A DNA stretch of 64,000 nt, taken from CAVUFH01 sp963740835. GTDB lineage: Bacteria > Actinomycetota > Acidimicrobiia > IMCC26256 > PALSA-610. The translations under genes were made by a program, and so were the position numbers. Below are positions 1-8,533 of the stretch, one piece after another. The stretch lies in contig CAVUFH010000001.1 in the NCBI GenBank assembly GCA_963740835.1, positions 186,001 to 250,000 of the forward strand, given 5' to 3'. The notes beneath the pieces were generated by a model. The model did no database searches, was not told where the DNA came from, and was given only the letters and a program-made list of their open reading frames with translations. How positions within the stretch are numbered: position 1 is the first letter of the stretch; each line of letters opens with the position of its first letter.

Positions 1-605
1 TGGCTCTTGTGCGAGAGCAGCGCCTCGATCTTCCGGTCGAGAGTGGCGGTGACGTCGGTGTAGTGCGTGGGCGCGGGGACACCCGCAGTCAGCCAGACCT
101 CCTCGACCGTGTGCGGCTCGAGCCCTTCGTCGGCGAGCTCGGGATGAGCCCACCGATTGCGGGCGTCCGGATACACCGCGTCGAGCGTTGCGATCCCGGT
201 CGCGACGTGATCCGGGTGCGCCACGTAGATCCGGTCGAGGTTGCGTTCCGGGTTCATGCCGACGACCCGTTGCGGCCGGACGGTGCGGATCATGCGGGCG
301 AGATCGCGTCGCAGGACGAGGGTCGGCTCGAGCCGGCCATCGGGATAACCGAGGAAGCGGACGTCCTCGACGCCCACCGCCGCTGCAGCCGCCCGCTGCT
401 CTTCGCGCCGCAAGGGACCCATCTCCGATCGCGGGATCCCGAGCTCGGCGCCGCCCGCGTCTCCGTCGGTGACGACGCAGTACGTGACGGTGATGCCGGA
501 GTCGGACCACGTGGCGACGGATGCCGCGATGCCGAAGTCGACGTCGTCCGGATGAGCCACCACGACGAGGATGCGGTCGACGCCTTCGAGCACAAGCTCT
601 TGCAC
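1..605 (-). CDS. PIG-L/LmbE family deacetylase, 3' end outside window
   Basis: Reading leftward, the product carries the zinc-site signature AHPDDVDFG near its N-terminus and a second His motif, VAHPDHVATG, about 120 residues later. This is the pattern of the PIG-L/LmbE fold, a Zn-dependent N-acetyl-glucosaminyl deacetylase family that in actinobacteria includes MshB and Mca of mycothiol metabolism. The usual Glu after AHPDD is Val here. The start is uncertain: GTG at 605 is used, with TTG at 614 and GTG at 593 as alternatives. No stop is reached before base 1, so the C-terminus is missing. The gene is divergent from the DUF2087 gene, with starts only about 24 bases apart. The substrate cannot be read from the sequence. 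Confidence 0.85.
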   Translation of the reverse strand, partial: MQELVLEGVDRILVVVAHPDDVDFGIAASVATWSDSGITVTYCVVTDGDAGGAELGIPRSEMGPLRREEQRAAAAAVGVEDVRFLGYPDGRLEPTLVLRRDLARMIRTVRPQRVVGMNPERNLDRIYVAHPDHVATGIATLDAVYPDARNRWAHPELADEGLEPHTVEEVWLTAGVPAPTHYTDVTATLDRKIEALLSHKS

Positions 606-628
606 CCAGGGCAAGCTATCGGGTGGTG

Positions 629-1196
629 ATGGACTCCCCGTTCGAGGCGCGCGAGCTCGTCGGGCTGCTGGCCGACGAGGACCGGCGGCGGGTGTTCGCG
701 GCCCTCGTGCTCGGTGCGACCGACGCGAGCGAGATCCGCGCGCGCGCCGGGCTCGACGCGCGGGTGCGCCCGCGCGCTGCAACGGCTCGTCGACACCGGT
801 CTCGTGGTCCGCGGCGGCGACGGGACACACCACCTGCTGGGTGAGGCGTTCGGTGCGGCGGCGCGCGCCGAAGCAAGTCGCGCGCCGCGCAGCCAGGAGC
901 ACGAAGACGAACCCGAGGATGTGGCAAAGGTGCTGCGCGCGTTCGTGCGCAACGGGCGGCTCACGTCGATCCCCGCGTCCAAGTCGAAGCGCCTCGTGTT
1001 GCTCGACTGGTTGGTGCAACGTTTCGAGCCCGGCCGCCGGTATTCGGAGAACATGGTCAACCTGATCCTCGCGCAAGTGCATCCCGACACCGCGTCGCTC
1101 CGGCGCTACCTCGTCGACGAAGGCATGCTGGACCGGGAGGTGGGCGAGTACTGGCGCTCGGGTGGCACGTTCGTCCCTGACTCCGAGGAGACCTGA
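629..1196 (+). CDS. DUF2087 family protein with N-terminal winged-helix, frameshifted
   Basis: ATG at 629 opens a frame reading DRRRVFAALVLGATDASEI, an ArsR-like helix-turn-helix. The frame is lost near 760-775, and the rest of the protein (LQRLVDTGLVVRGGDGTHHL, then KVLRAFVRNGRLTSIP and RRYLVDEGMLDR) runs in the next frame to TGA at 1194-1196. The second half is typical DUF2087, a short C-terminal domain often fused to DNA-binding domains. The two parts join cleanly if one base is removed in the GC-rich stretch, so the gene is probably intact in the organism. The likely role is a small transcriptional regulator; its target is unknown. Confidence 0.8.
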
Positions 1197-1212
1197 CCGG
1201 TACCGTGCGGCG

Positions 1213-2025
1213 ATGACCGACGCACCGCTCGTCACCCTCGAACGCAACGTGCGCGACCACGTGACCGTTTGCACGCTGAACAAGCCCGAGCGGCTGAACT
1301 CGATGTCGTTCCCGCTGGTGCACGCGCTCTACGACGCGCTCGACGAGATCGCCGAGGACAACGACTGCTGGGTCGTCGTGCTCACCGGTGCTGGCCGCGG
1401 CTTTTGCTCCGGCCTCGACCTGCACGACCGCGGGGTGCCGCCGAACAGCCACGACCTCGGGTTCTCGCGGCTCGCGATGAAGTCGATGTCGTACATGAGC
1501 GACGTGGTGCCCGCGATGCGCGCGATCCCGCAGCCGATCATCGCCGCGATCAACGGTCCCGCGTACGGCGGCGGCATGTGCCTCACGCTCGGCGCCGACC
1601 TGCGGTACGCGTCGGAGTCCGCGGTGTTCTGCTCGGCCGGCTTGATCAACGGCCTGACGAGCAGCGAGCTGGGTGCGACGTACCTGCTCCCCCGCGTGGT
1701 CGGCACGTCGAACGCGGCCGAGTTGCTCCTCACCGGGCGCAAGATCGACGCGTCGGAAGCGTTGCGCATCGGCCTCGTATCGAAGGTCCTTCCCGAGGAT
1801 GCGCTGCTCGACCACGCGCTCGGAACCGCCGAGGAGATGTGCGCGCTCAGTCCGTTCGGCGTGATGATGACGAAGCAGACCATGTGGTCCAACCTCGAGA
1901 TCTCGTCACTGCACGCCGCCATCGAGCTCGAGAACCGCAACCAGCTCCTTGCCGGCTACACCGGCAACCTCGACGAAGCGATCGCCGCGTTCCGCGAGAA
2001 GCGCAAGCCGATCTACAAGGAATGA
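1213..2025 (+). CDS. Enoyl-CoA hydratase/isomerase (crotonase) family protein
   Basis: A 270-residue crotonase-fold protein. TGAGRGFCSGLDLHD near residue 70 is the first oxyanion-hole/CoA-binding segment, and AAINGPAYGGGMCLTLGADL near residue 115 is the second. SSELGATYLLPR holds the acidic residue at the position of the second catalytic Glu, whereas the first catalytic Glu position is not obviously acidic, as in many EchA paralogues. The likely reaction is hydration or isomerisation of an acyl-CoA in the cytoplasm. ATG at 1213 is preferred over an upstream in-frame start at 1162, because the upstream part overlaps the DUF2087 gene and is not family-like. The exact substrate is unknown. Confidence 0.93.
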   Translation: MTDAPLVTLERNVRDHVTVCTLNKPERLNSMSFPLVHALYDALDEIAEDNDCWVVVLTGAGRGFCSGLDLHDRGVPPNSHDLGFSRLAMKSMSYMSDVVPAMRAIPQPIIAAINGPAYGGGMCLTLGADLRYASESAVFCSAGLINGLTSSELGATYLLPRVVGTSNAAELLLTGRKIDASEALRIGLVSKVLPEDALLDHALGTAEEMCALSPFGVMMTKQTMWSNLEISSLHAAIELENRNQLLAGYTGNLDEAIAAFREKRKPIYKE

Positions 2026-2034
2026 CCTGACCGC

Positions 2035-2085
2035 CGAACTGGCGTCAGAAACACTCGCTATGCGGTCATCAGTGACGCCAGTTCG
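2035..2085. repeat. 13-bp perfect inverted repeat between convergent genes
   Basis: CGAACTGGCGTCA at 2035-2047 is repeated as its exact reverse complement at 2073-2085, with a 25-base spacer. The pair lies between the stop codons of the convergent enoyl-CoA hydratase and epimerase genes. It could form a bidirectional terminator hairpin. The long unpaired spacer and the absence of a T-run are also compatible with a REP/MITE-like palindromic element. No second copy was seen in the window. Confidence 0.7.
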
Positions 2086-2099
2086 TGAAGTGGGGCGGA

Positions 2100-3008
2100 T
2101 CACGACGTGGCGCTGCCCACGCGTGTCTCGACCAGGCGGCGCATGCCGTCCTTCCAACCCACGGTGGTCGGGCCCGCGAGCTCGCGGCGCTTCGTGTTGT
2201 CGGTGGGGATCCCGCCGATCGTGTTCGTGGTGACGTCGAAGCGCGCGTCGCAACCGGCGACGCCGGCCATGTACTCGCACCACTCCTCGATGCTGGTCTC
2301 CTCGTCGCCGCCCCAGTTGACGATGGTCGCAGGCACGGTCGCCGCGTCGAGCAGCTTGGGCAGCATCGCGATGATGTCGTGCTCGTGGATCGGGTTGAAG
2401 CGGCTCGGGCCGTTCGGATGCACCGGCACCGCCTGGCCGGCCAGCATCATCTCGAGGTGGAACGCAGGCCAGCCGCCGTTGGTGCCGTAGGGCACGTTCA
2501 ACCGTGCGATCGTCGTCGGGACTTCGAAGATGCGACACGTCGTGCGCACGACGGCTTCGGCCGCGATCTTGCTGATGCTGTACGTCGGCATCATCACACG
2601 GTGGTTGTCACCGAGCGGATCGGTCTCCAGCTGCGGCTCACCGGCGGCGGCTTCGTAGACGCCAGTCGACGAGCAGTGTAGGAACGCGCGGGCGCGGCGG
2701 CAGTGCGCCATCAGCAGTCCTGCCGCCTCGGCGTTGCCGGCGAGGTCGACATCCCAGCGGTTCGACTTCACGACCGCGAAGTTGCAGACGTAGTCGATGT
2801 CGGCCGGCACACCGTCGAGCGTTCCTTTGGCGAGGTCGGCCTCGACGCAGGTCACGCCCGCGCGCGTGAGCACCTCCCGCTTCGCCGCGTCGCGAAACCG
2901 TGCGACCGCCACCACGTCGTGGTCGGCCGCGCTCGCGAGCGCAACCGCGACGGGCAGCCCGACCTGGCCGGTCGCACCGGTGACGAGGAACCGCGTCCGG
3001 CCGGCCAT
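2100..3008 (-). CDS. NAD-dependent epimerase/dehydratase family protein (extended SDR)
   Basis: The N-terminus RFLVTGATGQVGLPVAVALA is a Rossmann NAD(P)-binding motif of the extended short-chain dehydrogenase/epimerase family, about 302 residues. HCSSTGVYE and PTYSISKIAAE supply the Ser and Tyr-x-x-x-Lys catalytic elements, and NPIHEHDIIAML matches the C-terminal substrate domain. It probably acts on a nucleotide sugar or a hydroxy/keto lipid. ATG at 3008 is chosen because it overlaps the TGA of the upstream gene (TGATG), implying translational coupling. Which epimerase or reductase it is cannot be decided. Confidence 0.9.
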   Translation of the reverse strand: MAGRTRFLVTGATGQVGLPVAVALASAADHDVVAVARFRDAAKREVLTRAGVTCVEADLAKGTLDGVPADIDYVCNFAVVKSNRWDVDLAGNAEAAGLLMAHCRRARAFLHCSSTGVYEAAAGEPQLETDPLGDNHRVMMPTYSISKIAAEAVVRTTCRIFEVPTTIARLNVPYGTNGGWPAFHLEMMLAGQAVPVHPNGPSRFNPIHEHDIIAMLPKLLDAATVPATIVNWGGDEETSIEEWCEYMAGVAGCDARFDVTTNTIGGIPTDNTKRRELAGPTTVGWKDGMRRLVETRVGSATS

Positions 3009-3709
3009 CAGGTGACCGCCAGGTAGGCGCGGCTGGCGTCGTCGAGCGCCGGGTCGCCGGCGGCCCGTCCGGCCGCGGCTCGCACGAACTCGGAGTCGGG
3101 GAGGTCGACCTCGATGTCGCCCCCGCGTACCCGCGTCCGCCCGTCGTGAGCCTCGGTCTCGGTGTCGGGCTTGGTCTCCTTCAGCGCGAACCGGCCGAAC
3201 TGCGCCAGCCATTGCGTGCGGGCCGCGGCCTCGGACCCGGCCACGGGCGCGCCGACGTCATCGGCGTGGATCGCGAGCTCGAACGCGAGGTGGAACGCCT
3301 GCCACCGCGCCGGATACGGACCGATGGAGCTGTCGACGTCGCCACTGTCGCGCGCGCGGAACGCTTCCCGGTTCTCGGCGGCGCGCGTCCGCCAGGTCGC
3401 GAGCAGTTCCGGCGTGGCGACGCCGTCGAGATCGCGAATGCCCACTTCGTTCGCGGACGCGAGGTCGGTGATGCCGCGCTCGCCCATCGACGCGAGGAAC
3501 GCGCTCACGGTCCCGTCGAGGCATGCCCGGTTGTAGTCCTCGCTCGCGGTCAAGTGCGCGAGCAGGTCGCGCACCGTCCAACCGTCGCAGCGCGATGCAC
3601 GCGACCAGGCCGCATTGTCGAGTCCGACGAAATAGCGATCGAGTCGATCGGCTTCGGTCGCCATCAGGTCGTATGGATCGAGCCCGGCCAAGTCATGATC
3701 GTCCGTCAT
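3008..3709 (-). CDS. Maleylpyruvate-isomerase-type (mycothiol-dependent/DinB fold) protein
   Basis: About 233 residues. CDGWTVRDLLAHLTASEDYN near residue 40 is the characteristic N-terminal segment of the MDMPI_N/TIGR03083 family, and FELAIHADDVGAPV supplies a later metal-type His. The family has a four-helix DinB-like fold; some members are mycothiol-dependent isomerases, but most are uncharacterised. ATG at 3709 follows a GGGGA ribosome-binding sequence and is preferred over the longer frame to 3766. Its stop overlaps the epimerase start by one base, so the two are probably one transcript. Confidence 0.85.
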   Translation of the reverse strand: MTDDHDLAGLDPYDLMATEADRLDRYFVGLDNAAWSRASRCDGWTVRDLLAHLTASEDYNRACLDGTVSAFLASMGERGITDLASANEVGIRDLDGVATPELLATWRTRAAENREAFRARDSGDVDSSIGPYPARWQAFHLAFELAIHADDVGAPVAGSEAAARTQWLAQFGRFALKETKPDTETEAHDGRTRVRGGDIEVDLPDSEFVRAAAGRAAGDPALDDASRAYLAVT

Positions 3710-3780
3710 GAGATCCCCCAATGATCGATGCGTGATCGAGGCGGAGGGAGGGTACAGCTTGGCCACCCAAGGAGGCGTAC

Positions 3781-3927
3781 ATGTTGTTCTTGCTCTGGCT
3801 CATCGCCGTGATCCTCGTTGTCGCCGGCATTGTGTACCTCGTGCGCGGTGCCGTTGCGATGGGCATCGTGCTCATCATCGTGGGGCTCCTCGTCGGCCCG
3901 GGAGGCGTGAGCATCTTCAACTCGTGA
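3781..3927 (+). CDS. Small hydrophobic membrane protein (48 aa) with GPGG motif
   Basis: A 48-residue protein starting at ATG 3781, with a near-ideal Shine-Dalgarno AAGGAGG at 3769-3775. Two hydrophobic segments (LFLLWLIAVILVVAGIVYLV and GIVLIIVGLLVGP) flank a short basic linker, so it should span the membrane twice. The C-terminus reads GPGGVSIF. Proteins of this size and motif recur in actinobacteria, but their function is unknown to me. Its last 11 bases overlap the 3' end of the convergent cyclase gene. Confidence 0.8.
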   Translation: MLFLLWLIAVILVVAGIVYLVRGAVAMGIVLIIVGLLVGPGGVSIFNS

Positions 3928-5065
3928 GGGCGTACACGGGTTGCGGCGCGTCGAATCCTCGCAATATGCGTTCCCCGGCCGGTTTCACCCGTCCTGGGAG
4001 CACGACCGCGGTCATCGCGTCGCACAGGATCTCGCCCGGTCGCGCGACCTCGCTGAGCCGGGAAGCCAGATTCACCGAGGCGCCGAGATAGTCGCCGTTG
4101 CGCGCGAAAACCCGTCCTGACGCGATGCCGCCGTGGGCGCCGCGAAAACGTTCGTCGCCGGACACCATCGCGACGAGATCCTGCATCGCCGCGGCGACGG
4201 CTTCGGCGAACGGCGCCGCGATCATGGCGCCGTCACCGATGAGCTTCACGAGGCGCGCGGTGTTCCGTGCCGCGGCTTCGGCAGCGAGTCCCTCGAAGTC
4301 GCGCACGGCCGCCGCGAACTCGCCGGTGTCGCTCTCGACCGTGAGCCGCGTCGACTCGACCAGATCGATGAAGCCGATCGTGAACTCGACCTCGTCGCGC
4401 GGAAGACGTTCGCCGTCGTCCCAGTGACCGGTCAACCGATCGACGGCTTCGTCGAACTGCAGCCGCATCATGATGTCGATCGCCGAGCGGGCCGCGGTGA
4501 AGGTGACGGTCGACTCGCGGACGCGCTGCGCGTACTCGATCGGTGACGCGCCGGCATCGCGCAGCGGTTCCGCAACCGAGACCGCGAACATCGAAATCGC
4601 GGCTTCGGCCATCGCCGCAGTCGAGGTGCCGAGCACGCGTGTGAACTCCAGCGCAGGTTCCTCGCCGAACATCTCGATCGCGATGCGGATGGCGACGAGC
4701 AGCTCGATCTCGCCGCGATGGCAGACCGGCTCGTCCCCCGGATCCGCCAGGCCGATGAGCCGCCGAGCCCGGCGCGCGGTCGCCTCCGGCATCCCGGCCG
4801 CAGCCGCGATCTCCGCGACCGTGAGGCCACCACCGTCCGGCCAGAGCAGGGCGTCCAAGCCCGCCCGGTACAGCGAACCCCGCTCGTGTGCGTCCACGAT
4901 CTGGTCGAGCGGGACGCCCTGCTCCATGAGCCACTGCAGCAGCTCGAGCCGCGACGCCGCATCCGGTGCATTCGGGTCGTAGACACCGGCCGCGACGAGC
5001 GCGTCGATGTCCACACGTGGCGCCGGGTCAGGCTTCGGACCGGCGGGCGTCGAGCCTTCAGACAT
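3917..5065 (-). CDS. Class III adenylate/guanylate cyclase with N-terminal regulatory domain
   Basis: A 382-residue soluble protein. The C-terminal half holds a class III nucleotide cyclase domain: TIGFIDLVESTRLT with the first metal Asp, KLIGDGAMIAA with the second, and GDYLGASVNLASRLSEVARP with the Asn/Arg transition-state segment. The product is probably cAMP. The N-terminal half includes a predicted HTH-like piece, LTVAEIAAAAGMPEATARRA, followed by a helical region, resembling cyclases such as mycobacterial Rv1264 whose N-terminal domain is autoinhibitory. ATG at 5065 overlaps the upstream amidohydrolase stop by one base (TGATG). No transmembrane segment is seen. Confidence 0.9.
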   Translation of the reverse strand: MSEGSTPAGPKPDPAPRVDIDALVAAGVYDPNAPDAASRLELLQWLMEQGVPLDQIVDAHERGSLYRAGLDALLWPDGGGLTVAEIAAAAGMPEATARRARRLIGLADPGDEPVCHRGEIELLVAIRIAIEMFGEEPALEFTRVLGTSTAAMAEAAISMFAVSVAEPLRDAGASPIEYAQRVRESTVTFTAARSAIDIMMRLQFDEAVDRLTGHWDDGERLPRDEVEFTIGFIDLVESTRLTVESDTGEFAAAVRDFEGLAAEAAARNTARLVKLIGDGAMIAAPFAEAVAAAMQDLVAMVSGDERFRGAHGGIASGRVFARNGDYLGASVNLASRLSEVARPGEILCDAMTAVVLPGRVKPAGERILRGFDAPQPVYALTS

Positions 5066-6180
5066 CAGCGGGTCGGGGCTGAGATGCCGTAGAGATCGGC
5101 CGCGTTGCCGTGCAGGATGCGCTCGCGCGCGTGCGCGCTCAGCGGTCCTGCGTGTTCGGCAAGGAGTGCCTGCGACGCGGGCCACGTCGCGTCGCTGTGC
5201 GGGAAGTCGTTCGCCCACATCAACCGGTCGACGTTCATGAGCTCCGCGACGCGGAACGCCACCCAGTCGTCCTGGAACGTGACGTAGACGTTCTCGCGCA
5301 GGTACGCACTCGGCGGGCGCGACAGCTCGCCGGCCGTCAGCCAGTTGCGATGACGGTCGTAGGCGTGGTCGGCGCGGTACATGTAGTGCGGCATCCAGCC
5401 CGCGTCCGCCTCGACGCAGACGACGCGCAGCTCGGGATGGCGCTCGAACACCGCACCGAACACCAACGTGCCGAGGATGTCCTGGTTGCCGCGGATGATC
5501 GCCATGAAGTTGTTGAGCTTCGGGCCGCGGATGTGCGGCGCGAACGGCGTGTCGCTGCGCGACGTCAGGATGTGGAACGAGGGCGGCAGACCGATGTCGA
5601 CCACTGCGTCCCAGAACTCGTCGTACATCGGATCGTCGTAATCGGCGTTGGGCGGGATGCCGGGCAGCATGACGCCGCGCAGGCCCAACGCCTTGATGTC
5701 GGCGAGGTCCTTGATCCCTTCGGCCGGTGTCCGCAGCGCGGTCTGCCCGATCCCGACGAGGCGGTCCGGCGCGTGGTCACAGAACTCCGCAATCCACCGG
5801 TTGTACGCCTGGAAGCACGCGCGCTGGTAGTCGACGTCGGGGTGGTTGCACAGCAGCATGCCAACCGACGGGTACACGACCTCGGCCGCGACACCGTCGC
5901 GATCCTGATCGGTCAGGCGGGCAACCGGATCCCAGCCGCCCCGGTGGAGGTCCGCGAACGTCTTGCCGCTGTCGAGCACGACTTCTTCCGTCGGCCGGCC
6001 GGCGGCGGCGACGAGCCAGTACGGCACGAGCGAGTGCCCGTTGTCGATCAGCATGACGTCGCCGAGCGTGTCGTGGTGCTGCAGGCGCGGCGCCCGATCG
6101 CGGAAGCTCGGATCGATGCGGTCGAGGTAGGTGTCCGGTGGTTCCGTGACGTGCGAGTCGGCTGAGATGCACAGGGTCAT
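5065..6180 (-). CDS. Amidohydrolase 2 family metal-dependent hydrolase
   Basis: A TIM-barrel hydrolase of about 371 residues. ISADSHVTEPPDTYLDR is the N-terminal D-x-H metal motif. SFHILTSRSD supplies the central His, and LMWANDFPHSDATWP the catalytic Asp near the C-terminus, as in the ACMSD-related amidohydrolase 2 family (PF04909). Members hydrolyse or decarboxylate aromatic or cyclic acids; the substrate here is unknown. The start is ATG 6180 or the in-frame GTG at 6195, which has GGGAGAA upstream. The stop overlaps the cyclase start. The 240 bases between this gene and the next hold no convincing gene. Confidence 0.88.
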   Translation of the reverse strand: MTLCISADSHVTEPPDTYLDRIDPSFRDRAPRLQHHDTLGDVMLIDNGHSLVPYWLVAAAGRPTEEVVLDSGKTFADLHRGGWDPVARLTDQDRDGVAAEVVYPSVGMLLCNHPDVDYQRACFQAYNRWIAEFCDHAPDRLVGIGQTALRTPAEGIKDLADIKALGLRGVMLPGIPPNADYDDPMYDEFWDAVVDIGLPPSFHILTSRSDTPFAPHIRGPKLNNFMAIIRGNQDILGTLVFGAVFERHPELRVVCVEADAGWMPHYMYRADHAYDRHRNWLTAGELSRPPSAYLRENVYVTFQDDWVAFRVAELMNVDRLMWANDFPHSDATWPASQALLAEHAGPLSAHARERILHGNAADLYGISAPTR

Positions 6181-6436
6181 GTCCCAGTTTCCCACCAGCT
6201 TCTCCCATCAGCGATCGAACGACGTCGCGAACAAGCCGTCTTACGCCAGGTCCCACGGGGACCGCAAGCACCCGAGGGCGCGTACGTCTTCGAACCACGC
6301 CGAAACCGGCGACCGGCGCGAGTACACGCCGAGCACGCCCGTGGTGAACGCCATGGAGATGAGCGGCGCGGCGAGCTACGGCCGCGCGATACGACGAGTG
6401 ATCGGCACGGGTGGCGTGTACCCACCCGCGTGCCCG

Positions 6437-7333
6437 TTACTCCCGGCGCTGCGGCGCTGAGTGTTCCCAGTCCGCGAGCAACGCCCGCAGGCCCGTGACG
6501 AGGGGGATGGGCTGGTCCAACATGATGTGGTGCCACGCGAGCGGCACTTCGACGATCGGCGCGACGCGCCCGAGCTGCTCGTACATGTACGCGCCGATGT
6601 CGTGCGACACGAGTCCGTGCTCGGCGCGGAACAGCGAAACCCGGCACCGCACCCGTTGCAGCGTGACGCCGCTCGGTACCTGCCGGCGCTCGAAGATCTT
6701 GGGGTCGAACTTCCACGTGTAACCGCCTGGTACCGGGCGAAGCGACTCACGGGCGACGTGGTCGATCACGTACGGCAACGACGTGGGCTGATCGGGCACG
6801 GTGCGGAAGTGCGCGAGGGCCGCGTCGAGCGTCGGGTAGGTGCGCAGCGGCCCGAACGCCACACCGACGCGCGCGGCTTCCACCTCTGGGTCGGGCCGGG
6901 CGACCATCGAGTCGAGGAGGATCAGTCCCGCGATGTCGTCGCCGTGTTCGGCCGCGAGCGTGATGCCGACCCATCCGCCCATGCTGTGCGCCACGACGAT
7001 CGGCGGTGCGGGGAGGCAGGAGTGGTCGGCGACCGCAATGACTTCGCGCGCCCAGGTGTCCATGTCGTAGTGGACGCGCCGGCCGCTCTCGCCGTGGCCG
7101 GAGAGATCGAGCGCCACGACGCAGTACTCGCCCGCGAGGAGCGGTGCGACGTGGTCCCACCAGCCCGAGTGCGCAGCACCGCCGTGGACCAGCACGAGGC
7201 CGGGCCGGTCGGTGGCGCCCCAACGCCGGTAGTGGATCGGCACCCCGTCGACCGTGACCCCGCCGGGCTCGGGCGTGGTCGCCAGCGCGTCGAGGAACCA
7301 CTGCGGCGCGGGTGCGACTCCAGTTTCGGTCAG
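6437..7333 (-). CDS. Alpha/beta hydrolase
   Basis: VLVHGGAAHSGWWDHVAPLL (oxyanion region), VVAHSMGGWVGITLA (nucleophile elbow G/A-H-S-M-G-G) and AWHHIMLDQP (C-terminal catalytic His) define an alpha/beta hydrolase, probably an esterase or C-C hydrolase. About 298 residues. The start is unusual: no ATG, GTG or TTG lies near the expected N-terminus, and the only codon that fits the spacing is CTG at 7333, overlapping the upstream TGA (CACTGACC). Either CTG initiates through translational coupling or a base is wrong here. A later in-frame GTG would cut into the fold. Confidence 0.85.
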   Translation of the reverse strand: MTETGVAPAPQWFLDALATTPEPGGVTVDGVPIHYRRWGATDRPGLVLVHGGAAHSGWWDHVAPLLAGEYCVVALDLSGHGESGRRVHYDMDTWAREVIAVADHSCLPAPPIVVAHSMGGWVGITLAAEHGDDIAGLILLDSMVARPDPEVEAARVGVAFGPLRTYPTLDAALAHFRTVPDQPTSLPYVIDHVARESLRPVPGGYTWKFDPKIFERRQVPSGVTLQRVRCRVSLFRAEHGLVSHDIGAYMYEQLGRVAPIVEVPLAWHHIMLDQPIPLVTGLRALLADWEHSAPQRRE

Positions 7334-8445
7334 TGCTCCGCTCCGAGTCCTGAGCCCAGCTTCTGCATCGTGTCGACGTACTCGTCGATGATGTCGAACA
7401 CCACGTCCTTCGCGGGGCGAACGCGATCGACGCGCCCGATGATCTGACCGACCGGCGAACCGGAGAGCGCTTTCGACCGGGCCCGCATGAAGCGGTGCGC
7501 GGCGGGCGCGTAGAGGATCCCCTGGAGCGGCATGGGCAACGGATCCGGCGCGTCGTCGCGCTCCCACGCTTCGGTCCACGCGGTACGCAGCTGCCGCGCG
7601 GGCTTGCCCGTCATCGAGCGCGACCGCACGGTGTCGACGAAGCCGGCCTCGAGCAGGTTCTCGACCACCCACGGCTCCTCGGCCGACTCCGCGACCGCAA
7701 GCCAGATCGACCCGGTCCACGCGCCCTGCGCGCCGAGCGCGATGGCCGCAGCCATCTGCCGGCCCCGCCCGATGCCGCCGGCCGCGAGGACCGGCACATC
7801 CGCCGGGACGGCGTCGACGACTTCGGGCACCAGCACCATCGTGGAGATTTCGCCGCAGTGCCCCCCAGCCTCGGTGCCCTGCGCGATGAGGACGTCGACG
7901 CCGCGCTCGAGGTTGCGTTGGGCGTGCCGTGAGCTTCCGCAGAGTGCGCCGACCATCACGCCCTTCGCGTGCGCAGCCTCGACCGCGTACTCCGGCGGCG
8001 GCCCGAGTGCGTTCACGAGCATCGAGATCGGGTGGCGGAGCGTTGCTTCCACCTGCGCGGGACCCTCGAGCTCGACGCCGAGGCCGGCCGCCTTCATCAC
8101 GCCTTCGACGCCTTCGGGCAACGGCGGTACGTCGTTCTCGGCGAGCACCTGCTCCACGAATTCGCGGTGCTCGGCCGGGATCATGCCCTCGAGGGCGGCG
8201 AAGTCGAACGCCTCGCCCTTGCCGACGAAGCGCTCCGGCATCGCGAAGTCGACGCCGTACGGCTTGCCGTCGACGTGTTCGTCGATCCACGTCAGCTCGA
8301 TCTCGAGCTGATCCGGGCTGAACGCGAGCGCGCCGAGCACGCCGTACCCGCCGGCCTTGCTGACCGCGGCGACGACGTCCCGGCAGTGCGAGAACGCGAA
8401 CAGCGGGAACTCGATGCCGAGCCGGTCACAGATAGGGGTTTGCAC
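7330..8445 (-). CDS. Nitronate monooxygenase / 2-nitropropane dioxygenase family flavoprotein
   Basis: A 371-residue FMN-binding TIM barrel. IAQGTEAGGHCGEISTMVL is the family FMN-phosphate motif with its conserved His, and VLAAGGIGRGRQMAAAIALG completes the phosphate site. The family oxidises nitronates, or acts as an FMN-dependent reductase or oxidase on lipid-like substrates. GTG at 8445 follows GGAGGA. It is upstream of, and overlaps, the alpha/beta hydrolase, suggesting a shared catabolic transcript. It is divergent from the CrtC-like gene, with an 88-base intergenic region carrying both ribosome-binding sites. Confidence 0.92.
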   Translation of the reverse strand: MQTPICDRLGIEFPLFAFSHCRDVVAAVSKAGGYGVLGALAFSPDQLEIELTWIDEHVDGKPYGVDFAMPERFVGKGEAFDFAALEGMIPAEHREFVEQVLAENDVPPLPEGVEGVMKAAGLGVELEGPAQVEATLRHPISMLVNALGPPPEYAVEAAHAKGVMVGALCGSSRHAQRNLERGVDVLIAQGTEAGGHCGEISTMVLVPEVVDAVPADVPVLAAGGIGRGRQMAAAIALGAQGAWTGSIWLAVAESAEEPWVVENLLEAGFVDTVRSRSMTGKPARQLRTAWTEAWERDDAPDPLPMPLQGILYAPAAHRFMRARSKALSGSPVGQIIGRVDRVRPAKDVVFDIIDEYVDTMQKLGSGLGAEH

Positions 8446-8533
8446 GACTTCCTCCGGTTTCCGTAGCGACCAGCGGGATCGTACGGCACCGGACTCAGTA
8501 GATTTCCCCCGCGGCGATCAACTCGGAGGAACA

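Noticed and set aside
9..1090. Long open frames on both strands (206 and 266 codons) over the PIG-L and DUF2087 region
   Set aside because: Arginine/proline-rich shadow frames of the two recognised genes, as expected at very high GC; no family features.
6196..6436. Possible small gene between the amidohydrolase and the alpha/beta hydrolase
   Set aside because: Frames on both strands are low-complexity and lack a ribosome-binding site; treated as non-coding.
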